NCBI GenBank assembly: GCA_945869675.1
Contig: CAMBPS010000007.1
Span: forward strand, 1-63,835
Direction of reading: 5' to 3'
Source: Prosthecobacter debontii
GTDB lineage: Bacteria; Verrucomicrobiota; Verrucomicrobiia; Verrucomicrobiales; Verrucomicrobiaceae
DNA length: 63,835 nucleotides
Below, piece by piece: positions 28,777 to 37,069 of this stretch (positions are counted from its first letter, which is position 1; every line of letters starts with the position of its first letter). Under the pieces are notes generated by a model. The model was not told the DNA's origin. It did no database searches and saw only the letters and a program-made list of their open reading frames with translations. The translations under genes and the position numbers were made by a program.

Positions 28777-30306
28777 ATGTCTACATCAGATACTCCTATT
28801 TCTCCCGCCGCTAGACGCGGTTACATCGCTGCACTCGTCGCTGCCTTTCTTGGTTGGCTTTTTGATGGATTTGAGATGGGCCTATTTCCTCTGATTGGAA
28901 AACCTGCTCTCCAAGATTTACTGCCCAATGCTTCCCCCTTGGTTCAGGGACAGTGGTTCACGGTTATCATCGCCGTTTTTCTTGTCGGCGCGGCCACAGG
29001 CGGTGTTCTGTTCGGCTGGTTAGGGGACAAACTCGGGCGAGTTAAAGCCATGGCATTGGCCATTTTCACCTTCGCGATTTTCACGGGACTGTGTGCATTT
29101 GTGACAGAGGCTTGGCATTTTGCTGGCCTGCGCTTTATCGCCTCACTTGGCATGGGCGGCGAGTGGTCACTCGGCGTGGCATTAGTGAACGAACTGTGGG
29201 CTGGTAAAAACCGAGCTTGGATTGCTGGGTTAATCGGTGCTGCTTCAAATATTGGCTTCTTACTCACGGGTATTCTTAGTTTAAAACTTAATGCTTCGAT
29301 TGAATCAGTGACGGGTATGCTAGGTAGTCTTGGCCTGAACCAGAGCACCGCCGATTATCTCCTGCATAATCGCGCTTGGCGTTTTATTGCCGTGAGTGGC
29401 GCCTTGCCTGCACTGATTAATTTCTTCATCCTGATCTTCGTGCCTGAATCCCATAAGTGGGAGGAAGAAAAGGCTTCTGGTAAAACGTCTCACTGGGCCA
29501 CTTGGGACCTCATGGGCGTTCTGCTAGCCGCAGGTGCAGCTTTGGTTATTATTTATGTCTGGTCGCCGATGACCACGATAGGCACACCTGTGGCGACAGC
29601 GATCACCCTCATCGGTCTAGTTATCGCCATGTGGGGCTACCTTCACCCTGTGCGACAATACATGGTCCGCTCTGCTGCGGCTCAAAAAATCAAGACCACT
29701 GAGCACAGCTTAGTTCTGAAACATCTCATCGTAGGTGCTGGCCTCGCATCAGTCGCGCTTCTCGGAACCTGGGGATCGACGCAACAAGCCGCTAAATGGG
29801 CCAGTGGACTTTTACCGGCAGGTAGCACTCTTCCGATCATTGAATACACAGTCATCGCCACCGCTCTTGGGGCCATCTTGATCTCTCTGATCACTCCGCT
29901 GATTGCTGACAAACTTGGTCGCCGTTTTACTTTCACCTTGCTTTGTGTGCTGAGTCTTGGAGCAGCTATAGGTTTCTTCAAAACCAACCAACCTTTTACT
30001 GAAAACGCCATCACCGGGTGGTTCTACCTCAGCGCTTTCCTTCTTGGTGGTCTGACGGCCTCCTTTTATGGATTCTTCCCTCTTTATTTCCCTGAGCTTT
30101 TTCCCACAAGTGTCCGCGCCACGGGCCAAGGTTTTTGCTTCAACTTTGGTCGTCTGATAGCAGCGATCGGCTCCCTCCAGCTTGCCAATTTGGTGAAGCT
30201 CTTCGGAACCGAGGCCAATGCTTACTCGATTCTTTCCTGCGTCTACATTCTCGGCATGATCCTCATCTGGTTCGCCCCAGAAACCAAGGGCCGCTCATTA
30301 AGCTAA
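28777..30306 (+). CDS. MFS transporter
   Basis: 509 residues from the ATG at 28777; a TTG at 28738 would add 13 unlikely residues. About 12 membrane segments in two halves. The loop 2-3 signature GWLGDKLGRVKAMAL and its second-half copy LIADKLGRRFTF are typical of the major facilitator superfamily, and GMGGEWSLGVALVNELW resembles aromatic-acid and sugar proton symporters. A non-membrane loop of about 40 residues lies between helices 5 and 6. The substrate is unknown. A short inverted repeat, atgaaaa/ttttcat, lies about 60 bases upstream and could be an operator. Confidence 0.9.
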   Translation: MSTSDTPISPAARRGYIAALVAAFLGWLFDGFEMGLFPLIGKPALQDLLPNASPLVQGQWFTVIIAVFLVGAATGGVLFGWLGDKLGRVKAMALAIFTFAIFTGLCAFVTEAWHFAGLRFIASLGMGGEWSLGVALVNELWAGKNRAWIAGLIGAASNIGFLLTGILSLKLNASIESVTGMLGSLGLNQSTADYLLHNRAWRFIAVSGALPALINFFILIFVPESHKWEEEKASGKTSHWATWDLMGVLLAAGAALVIIYVWSPMTTIGTPVATAITLIGLVIAMWGYLHPVRQYMVRSAAAQKIKTTEHSLVLKHLIVGAGLASVALLGTWGSTQQAAKWASGLLPAGSTLPIIEYTVIATALGAILISLITPLIADKLGRRFTFTLLCVLSLGAAIGFFKTNQPFTENAITGWFYLSAFLLGGLTASFYGFFPLYFPELFPTSVRATGQGFCFNFGRLIAAIGSLQLANLVKLFGTEANAYSILSCVYILGMILIWFAPETKGRSLS

Positions 30307-30671
30307 TAGCCAGAAGCAAGGGGATACCTAGCTAGTTTTCGGCGCAGTTCAAAACAAGACCACACTTAGCGCGATGACCTGTTCCAAAGGGTTGTAAACG
30401 CGTAGCCCTGGCTTTGACGCACCCGCGCCCCATACAAGCTTACAGCCCCGTTCACAGTCGCTTGATCAAAAGCAGAAGAACTCCACCAGAGTTGTCCGCA
30501 TGAGGTAAGCAGGCACCGACATTCAAGTTATTGACCCCAATTTCTCAAAAGTGACCATCACACGCCTTGATTCATTACATCGCAGCCCAATGAGCCAAAA
30601 ACCGACAAAAGGCGCGCTAAGCTAAAAACCAAGGTTGCGATCTTCGAATGACGGGGCGTATTTGGAGATCC
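30307..30671. other. Intergenic region after MFS gene, no intact gene
   Basis: 365 bases with no long frame. On the minus strand a 52-codon stretch free of stops (30366-30521) has a protein-like composition but no start or known family; it could be a remnant of a lost gene. The rest shows no hairpin terminator or conserved RNA that I can identify. Confidence 0.35.
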
Positions 30672-31877
30672 ATGAAAACGCCAAGTTTCCTAACCCAAGC
30701 CTTTTGCCTCTTTTCCTGTCTTCCGCTAATCCAAGCGGCCGATTGGTCAACTTGGCGTGGACCGAATCGGGATGGCATCTCAGCAGAGAAAGACTGGAAG
30801 ATCGCTGTTGAACCCAAAGTGCTCTGGAAAGCCGAAGTGGGACTGGGGTTTTCTTCTTTTGTGACTGCCGGTAATCTGGTTTTCACCTCAGGCCATCATG
30901 ATGACAAGGATAGCGTTTTTTGTCTGAATGCCACAACAGGTGAAGTCATCTGGACCCACGCTTACCCTGCCGATCTTGGCGATAAATACTATGAAGGTGG
31001 CACCTCGGCGACGCCAACTTTGGATGAAGGAAAGCTTTATCACTTGAGCCGTTGGGGCGATCTCTTCTGTTTTGAAGCGGCCACGGGGAAAATCGTCTGG
31101 GAGAAAAATGTCCAGAAGGAAACCGACTCTAATGTGCCCGAGTGGGGTTATGCAGGAGCTCCCCTAGTCCAGGGAAAATTACTGATTCTAAATGTCGGCA
31201 AAGCCGGTATGGCAGTGGACAAAGCCGACGGCAAAATCGTCTGGAAAAGTGATACAGACAGTGCTGGCTATTCGACCCCCTATCCGATCACTCGTGATGG
31301 TAAAGATCTGGTTATTATTGGATCCGCCGACAACTACACTGCAGTGGAGGTAGCCAACGGAACTCCTCTTTGGTCTTACAAATGGAACACGCGCTACGGG
31401 GTCAATGCCGCCGATCCGATCCTAAATGGAGATACTCTTTTCATCTCCAGCGGCTACAACAAGGGCTGCACACTGATTAAACTGACGGCCAGTCAGCCAG
31501 AAAAAATCTGGGAGAACAAGGTCCTCAAAAATCAATTCAATTCCAGCGTATTGCTAAATGGTCACCTTTACGGCATTGACGGAGATCAGAACAGCCGTTG
31601 CTCACTCAAATGCGTGAGTTTGAAAGACGGCAAAGAAGTCTGGGCAGAGAAGAGCATCGGTTTTGGTTCACTTATGGCAGCCGATGGACGCCTGATCATT
31701 TTGACTGAAAAAGGCGAACTGGTCATCGCCAAAGCCAGCACTGAAAAGTTTGAAGAGATCAATCGCAGCCAAATTCTCAGTGGACGCTGCTGGAGTGCAC
31801 CCGTGCTGGCCAATGGTAAGTTGTTTGCCCGCAATACGCCAGGGCACATCGTGTGCCTAGAGGCCACGACCAAGTAA
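30672..31877 (+). CDS. Exported PQQ-like beta-propeller protein
   Basis: 401 residues from the ATG at 30672. The signal peptide ends near IQAADW. The mature protein begins WSTWRGPNRDGIS and shows repeated propeller blades of the form FCLNATTGEVIWTH, CFEAATGKIVWEK and DKADGKIVWK, roughly one every 40-45 residues. Such BamB/PQQ-dehydrogenase-like propellers without the enzyme residues usually act as periplasmic binding or scaffold proteins. Planctomycetes and verrucomicrobia carry many copies. The partner is unknown. Confidence 0.9.
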   Translation: MKTPSFLTQAFCLFSCLPLIQAADWSTWRGPNRDGISAEKDWKIAVEPKVLWKAEVGLGFSSFVTAGNLVFTSGHHDDKDSVFCLNATTGEVIWTHAYPADLGDKYYEGGTSATPTLDEGKLYHLSRWGDLFCFEAATGKIVWEKNVQKETDSNVPEWGYAGAPLVQGKLLILNVGKAGMAVDKADGKIVWKSDTDSAGYSTPYPITRDGKDLVIIGSADNYTAVEVANGTPLWSYKWNTRYGVNAADPILNGDTLFISSGYNKGCTLIKLTASQPEKIWENKVLKNQFNSSVLLNGHLYGIDGDQNSRCSLKCVSLKDGKEVWAEKSIGFGSLMAADGRLIILTEKGELVIAKASTEKFEEINRSQILSGRCWSAPVLANGKLFARNTPGHIVCLEATTK

Positions 31878-31930
31878 GCCACCATAAAAAATAGAAAAAC
31901 GGGCTAAAAAAACCCAGCCTACCTCATTTC

Positions 31931-32410
31931 ATGTCATTGCCGACTGTTCGCTTCAAGCACGCCCGATTCTCCGCACGCTTCCCAGAAACTTATCGCTACT
32001 CAAAGTCACACTACTGGATGGCATCGGTAGAAGGCGAGCCGAATCTCTGGCGTGTTGGCTTCACCAAGTTCGCTACGAGAATGCTTGGTGAACTTGTCGA
32101 TTGCGAATGGCAGCTCAAACAAGGTGAAGCTATGGAACCTGGAAAAATCGTCGGTTGGGTGGAAGGCTTCAAAGCCGCCTCCGACGTCTATGGCGTGATG
32201 CAAGGCACCTTTGCCGAAGGTAATCCCTATTTAAAACAAGACGCCTGTATCGTCCGAACCGATCCCTATGAAGTCGGCTGGCTCTACTCCGCTCACGGTG
32301 AGCCTGAAGCAGATAGATTGGACGTCCATGGCTACATCGAATACCTCAGCGGCATCATTCAACGCATGGCCGAGGAAGGCCACGGCGAAGAAGAGGTAGC
32401 TGAAGATTGA
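31931..32410 (+). CDS. Divergent glycine cleavage H-protein-like lipoyl carrier
   Basis: 159 residues, longer than a standard H protein (about 125). The lipoyl hairpin pattern is clear: GKIVGWVEGFKAASDVYGVMQ, with Lys 81 at the lipoylation site, followed by DPYEVGWLY, as in GcvH. Differences are a 20-residue N-terminal extension, WVEGF where GcvH has VESV, and an acidic C-terminal tail. No gcvT or gcvP lies near; the flanking genes are a propeller and an SNF2 helicase. It may carry a lipoyl group for another enzyme or serve lipoate transfer (inference). Confidence 0.83.
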   Translation: MSLPTVRFKHARFSARFPETYRYSKSHYWMASVEGEPNLWRVGFTKFATRMLGELVDCEWQLKQGEAMEPGKIVGWVEGFKAASDVYGVMQGTFAEGNPYLKQDACIVRTDPYEVGWLYSAHGEPEADRLDVHGYIEYLSGIIQRMAEEGHGEEEVAED

Positions 32411-32415
32411 TCCGA

Positions 32416-35400
32416 TTAGCCGTCAATCAACGACTCTAGATCACTTTCCAGCAGACCACTCATGAGTGGTGAGTGATCATCAATCGCGGCCTCGACAAGT
32501 CCGCGTTTCTTGGCTTGTAGGGCCAAGATACGTTCTTCGACGGTGCCGCGCATGGCCAGACGATAGGCAGTAACGACGCGCTGCTGACCGATACGATGGG
32601 CGCGGTCAATGGCCTGGGACTCGACAGCTGGATTCCACCAAGGATCGAGAAGAACGACGTGATCTGCAGCCGTGAGATTTAGCCCATAACCACCGGCCTT
32701 TAAACTGATAAGGAAGACGCGACGCTCCTTCTCAGTTTGAAAAGATTTTACTTGTGCCTCACGATCTTGGCTACTGCCGTCTAAGTAAGCATAAGTGATC
32801 TGACGGCTTTCCAGAGCCTCGCGAACCAGTTTGAGATACTGCACAAATTGACTGAAGATTAACACTTTTCCTCCGCCTTCCAGAATAGCATCGATACGCT
32901 CGAGCAGCATGGGCCATTTGCCAGACAGATCATCGGGCTCTAAACCAGAAAGGGTCTCCTTTTGCAATCCAGTGAGTCGAAGATCACAACAAACCTGACG
33001 CAACCTTAACAAGACGGTGAACATGGTCATCTTAGCCCCGCCTTGACCTGAGCGCTTCCTTGCGGCTTTGATCTCCTCACGACCCTCTTCTAGCAAGCGC
33101 CGATAAACCTCAGCCTGGGCAGGCGAAGGATCGCACCAGAGAATTTGCTCGATTTTTTCAGGAAGATCCTTGAGCACCTCGCGCTTGGTTCGACGCAGGA
33201 AATAAGGCCTTAGTAGTTTTTTCAAACGCTCGCTAGCAGAAAGGCCCGCTGGTGTGTCCATGCCTCCCTGAATGGGCTGCTCGAAGCGCTCTTTGAAATG
33301 TTCGCGACTGCCAAGATAACCAGGTAAGGCAAACTGATAGATAGCCCAGAGATCCCGAGTCGAATTCTCTACAGGTGTGCCAGTCAGCGCTACACGAGCG
33401 TTACATTGAAGGGATCTAACAGCCTTTGAGGCATCTGTATCAGGATTGCGAATGTAACTCGCCTCATCAAGAAGCAGAAGCGCCCAAGACAGCTTTCTCA
33501 GAACCTCCAGATCTCTCACGACCAACTGATAGGTGGTAATGATGACATCATAAGATTCAATGGATTTCAGTGTTGCTACACGTCCGCTACCCTGTGAAAT
33601 GACCACTTTTAAATGAGGAGCAAATCGCTCGAATTCGGCACGCCAGTTTCCTGTAAGCGATTTTGGGCAAACAATGAGCACCGGATTTCTGTCCGCTGAT
33701 TTTCGGCGAGCTAGAAGCATCATAACGAGAGCAATGCTCTGAACAGTCTTACCCAACCCCATCTCATCCCCCAAAACACCACCGCGGTTGGCTTGCACCA
33801 ATGAGTCCATCCAGCGCACCCCAAGAAGTTGATAAGGGCGCAATCGAGAACCAAGGTCACCCAATTGCGACAAGACTGAAGCCTCAGCGGGCAAGCCTGC
33901 ATACTCATCTGAATCACCAGCTTGAAAATAGCTGGAATGCAGAGCGCTGATACGCGCACCCTCTGGCGTGAGCTGAAGGGGAACATCTCGGAGGGTGTCC
34001 TCAAATTCCTCCACACTTTGCAGATCCAGAAGGTACTTTTTGCCATTTTTTCCCTGCACCGATCGCTGGCCTGACCGAACCAAGCGTAACACTTCCGCCC
34101 GTGGCAGCCTGAAGCCATCAGGTGCCTCGTAGCCAAATTCCATGGCCAGCCAATCGCTACCTGAACCCGAACCGCCATTATCCGCTGGACGCTGGCGGAC
34201 CAACGGCATGATCCGCGCCACACCGCGAGTGGCAGCCAGCCAGCGATCGCCCTCAATGACCTTGAAGAGCTTCTTCAAACGCGGTAGTTCAGAGGCATAA
34301 AAACCCATGACTGCATCTGCTCCCTGAAGTCGATAGGGTGTTACATTAGTAACAGAATTAATCCCCGAAATCATCTTAAAACCAAGACCTTTCAAAAAAG
34401 CAAAAAGCCGAAATTCAGCATCCACGTTCTGTGTGTAATAAACACCTTTAGATAATTGGTCCTGAATTGGATAAAATTTATTATTGATTTCAGAAACAGA
34501 CTTTTCTGAAATCGGCCAGCGCTCCCCTTGATGTAACGCAAATAAAGTAACATCAAGCGACTGAAGCGACCCTTCAATAGTGAGCTCAAACTCGCACGGG
34601 ACTGGCGCCACGTGGAAGTTCTCCAAGGCATTCCCCAGCAACTGAATACGAAACGCCTCCGTAACGGCCTCTCGATTGGTAATAAACCAGCGAAGGGGAC
34701 GAGAACAAGGCAAATCAACAATAAGTTGCGATAGGTCGCGAGTGAGTTCTGGTAACTTAAAAAGCGTTACTGTCTCACGGCATACCCACCAGGCCAACCG
34801 CTTACTACTAAGCAATGGCTTCTGACCTTGTGCATCCAAACTGAACTTCACTTCGCCCGAATCTCCAGTGGACTCGACTAGGAGTGGAAGACGAACTGGA
34901 TCAGCAGCAACTGCTACGGATTGACCGCCGCCTGAAGGTTTACCCGCAATGAGACGCGGATGTTCCGCTGCGCATTCTAGAAATTCACCAAATAGTTTCG
35001 CGGACATCGATAGCGGTGCGCTTTGCCCCAGAACGCCTTTTTCTGCCAGCCAAGCAGCCAGAACAGATTCTTCCCCTTCCCCATCCAAGTTATATTTCAC
35101 ATACACCCCTACAGGCTCTTTTTGAATCCCCGTCATGAGCATTTCCGGCAGATAAGCAGTGTAGCGTCCAGGCAGACGCTTCGGCAGACGCTTTAAATGT
35201 AACGATTGATTAGTTACTCCTAACGGAACTCCGGATAGCTTTTCTTCAGCATCTTCTGGCTTTCGTGGCTTTAGAAAAAGGAGCACTGTAGCAATCGAGT
35301 GCTCACAGATGAGCCCACGCCGAGCACTTGGACAGGTGCATAAGTTATCCACATCACGGGGGGATCGTATAGACAAACCGCAGGCAAACTTCAATTTACC

Positions 35401-35535
35401 GTGTCCGGCAAGACCTCGGATTTTTCCTGCATCCGATGAGTTTAGCGACACCAACCCAGCATCCAAGAGGCCGCGGGCCGCTTTCATGACCTGCCAACCG
35501 CCTATTTCTCCAAGCCATTTCTCTGTAATTTCCAT
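32416..35535 (-). CDS. SNF2-family helicase with N-terminal SWIM zinc finger
   Basis: 1039 residues. The N-terminus has a SWIM finger (CTCPSARRGLICEHS, about residues 67-81). The middle (about 100-530) is a poorly conserved accessory region. The SNF2 ATPase begins near 555, with Walker A GDEMGLGKTVQS (about 590), motif II LLLDEASYIRNP (about 688) and TGTPVENS, and the C-terminal helicase domain with QAIDRAHRIGQ (about 977). Bacterial SNF2/RapA relatives move on DNA or RNA polymerase; the SWIM finger suggests nucleic-acid or protein binding. Motif II is DEAS rather than DEAH or DEAQ. It is divergent from parA, with 54 bases between. Confidence 0.94.
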   Translation of the reverse strand: MEITEKWLGEIGGWQVMKAARGLLDAGLVSLNSSDAGKIRGLAGHGKLKFACGLSIRSPRDVDNLCTCPSARRGLICEHSIATVLLFLKPRKPEDAEEKLSGVPLGVTNQSLHLKRLPKRLPGRYTAYLPEMLMTGIQKEPVGVYVKYNLDGEGEESVLAAWLAEKGVLGQSAPLSMSAKLFGEFLECAAEHPRLIAGKPSGGGQSVAVAADPVRLPLLVESTGDSGEVKFSLDAQGQKPLLSSKRLAWWVCRETVTLFKLPELTRDLSQLIVDLPCSRPLRWFITNREAVTEAFRIQLLGNALENFHVAPVPCEFELTIEGSLQSLDVTLFALHQGERWPISEKSVSEINNKFYPIQDQLSKGVYYTQNVDAEFRLFAFLKGLGFKMISGINSVTNVTPYRLQGADAVMGFYASELPRLKKLFKVIEGDRWLAATRGVARIMPLVRQRPADNGGSGSGSDWLAMEFGYEAPDGFRLPRAEVLRLVRSGQRSVQGKNGKKYLLDLQSVEEFEDTLRDVPLQLTPEGARISALHSSYFQAGDSDEYAGLPAEASVLSQLGDLGSRLRPYQLLGVRWMDSLVQANRGGVLGDEMGLGKTVQSIALVMMLLARRKSADRNPVLIVCPKSLTGNWRAEFERFAPHLKVVISQGSGRVATLKSIESYDVIITTYQLVVRDLEVLRKLSWALLLLDEASYIRNPDTDASKAVRSLQCNARVALTGTPVENSTRDLWAIYQFALPGYLGSREHFKERFEQPIQGGMDTPAGLSASERLKKLLRPYFLRRTKREVLKDLPEKIEQILWCDPSPAQAEVYRRLLEEGREEIKAARKRSGQGGAKMTMFTVLLRLRQVCCDLRLTGLQKETLSGLEPDDLSGKWPMLLERIDAILEGGGKVLIFSQFVQYLKLVREALESRQITYAYLDGSSQDREAQVKSFQTEKERRVFLISLKAGGYGLNLTAADHVVLLDPWWNPAVESQAIDRAHRIGQQRVVTAYRLAMRGTVEERILALQAKKRGLVEAAIDDHSPLMSGLLESDLESLIDG

Positions 35536-35589
35536 TTCTTTCTGGCGCTATGCAGAGTTCCAGTTCAAAGTCTGACGTCAAGGTTTCTT

Positions 35590-36363
35590 ATGAGGATCGT
35601 CGCAATCACGAATCAAAAAGGTGGAGTGGGCAAAACCACGACTTCTATCAATCTGGCCGCATGCCTCGCTCAGCGCGGCGTTCGCGTCTTACTCATCGAC
35701 CTTGATCCTCAGGCAAACGCCACAAGCGGCCTAGGGCTTGCTCAGGAGGACGGTGGCAGCCTGTATTCAGCGCTCGTGCTAGGAACAGACCCATACACTG
35801 CGATTCGAAGCACGCGGCTACCTAATCTTTCCATCATCCGCTCTCACCAAGAGCTTGCAGGCTGTGAGATTGAACTTGCTCAAAACGGCAATCATCTTGC
35901 GAGACTCCGCGAAGTGCTGAACCCTCTGCGCCAATCCGGGCACTTTGACTATATCCTTCTTGATTGCCCACCATCCCTGGGCGTCCTAATGACATCGGCC
36001 CTTGCTGCGGCTGACGAGTTACTTGTGCCTCTGCAATGTGAATATTTTGGCCTTGAAGGACTCTCTAAAATCGTTGGCGTTGTTCAGCAAATTAGAGATT
36101 GCGGCGCCAATCCCAATTTATTGCTCGAAGGCATCGTCATGACCATGTACGATTCACGCGCAAACCTTTCTCAGCAGGTCGTCGGAGATGTGAGGAACTA
36201 TTTTGCTGAAGTTATTTACAACTCAATTATCCCTAGAACTGTTCGTTTAGGTGAAGCGCCAAGCTTTGGGAAATCCATCATTGAATATGAGCCAAACGGA
36301 AAAGGTGCCGCTGCCTACACGGAACTGGCCGAGGAATTTCTGGCTCGTCGCGCCTGCAAATGA
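35590..36363 (+). CDS. parA: ParA/Soj family chromosome-partitioning ATPase
   Basis: 257 residues. It starts AITNQKGGVGKTTTSINLA (deviant Walker A, signature Lys present), then LLIDLDPQANATSGLG and DYILLDCPPSLGVL, all Soj/ParA marks. The length fits the small chromosomal form without an N-terminal DNA-binding domain. ParA forms ATP-dependent patterns on the nucleoid to move ParB-parS complexes. No parB follows in this window and I see no parS-like 16-base palindrome, so the partner is elsewhere or this copy positions other cargo. Confidence 0.93.
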   Translation: MRIVAITNQKGGVGKTTTSINLAACLAQRGVRVLLIDLDPQANATSGLGLAQEDGGSLYSALVLGTDPYTAIRSTRLPNLSIIRSHQELAGCEIELAQNGNHLARLREVLNPLRQSGHFDYILLDCPPSLGVLMTSALAAADELLVPLQCEYFGLEGLSKIVGVVQQIRDCGANPNLLLEGIVMTMYDSRANLSQQVVGDVRNYFAEVIYNSIIPRTVRLGEAPSFGKSIIEYEPNGKGAAAYTELAEEFLARRACK

Positions 36364-36586
36364 CTGAGCCAGACGTTCCAAACTAAAACAAGATAAGTTA
36401 AGCCCTAGAAGGGAATCTTTTCAAAGAGGAACACCTTCGAACGGTGCGATGGAGGTTGGACTGACAGCGTAAGTCTAACGCGGTTCATCAAAACAACTGT
36501 TCAGGTGATCACTCTTAAGAAAATATTCAGTTATATTGATTATCAGTTTGCGTTTAACAGCATGAATTGTATCCCTGATAATTACC
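36364..36586. other. Intergenic region downstream of parA
   Basis: 223 bases without a gene. It contains short AT-rich stretches, such as ttatattgattatc near 36531, that could hold a promoter for the small membrane protein, but no clear -35/-10 pair. No parS-like palindrome was seen. Confidence 0.3.
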
Positions 36587-37057
36587 ATGAGCCTTTCCCT
36601 TACCTCCGATTCTCATTTGTCTAAACCTAGTCTCTTCCAATTCAGCGACGCAAAGTCTGCCACCGGCAGTATTGATTGCGCTATTTTGATGGCTGCCTTG
36701 GTGGCTATTTGTGGAGGCTGCCTCTTCATCTTAGATCTCGCCTCGGCTCGCAGTTCAGGCCAAGATTCAATGGTGTTAAATTTCGCCTCACAAATAGTTC
36801 ATGCCATTCCCTCGGTTGTGAGTTCGATCAGCACTTATTTCACGCTGTTTTTGAGCAGTATCCTGACATCTGGTATCCTTGTAGCCTTCGTTTACGGACT
36901 TCGCGCCTTGGACCAAAAAGTCACTGGCTCACACAACCACAAGTCATCTTCCTACTTCACGGTAAGGGCTGCTAAAGTCGCTAGCATCAATCAATGCAAG
37001 GCTGCTTCCCGTGGCCGTGAAAGTCGACTCTTTCTGATTTCGCCTGTGTTTCAGTAA
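36587..37057 (+). CDS. Hypothetical small membrane protein
   Basis: 156 residues with two strong hydrophobic segments (about 30-52 and 85-108) separated by a Ser-rich loop, and a basic C-terminal tail. No known domain. No good ribosome binding site is visible upstream, and codon use is less typical than in neighbours, so it may not be a real gene. It converges on the ABC permease fusion gene, with 12 bases between stops. Confidence 0.42.
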   Translation: MSLSLTSDSHLSKPSLFQFSDAKSATGSIDCAILMAALVAICGGCLFILDLASARSSGQDSMVLNFASQIVHAIPSVVSSISTYFTLFLSSILTSGILVAFVYGLRALDQKVTGSHNHKSSSYFTVRAAKVASINQCKAASRGRESRLFLISPVFQ

Positions 37058-37069
37058 ACTGTTAGTCTA

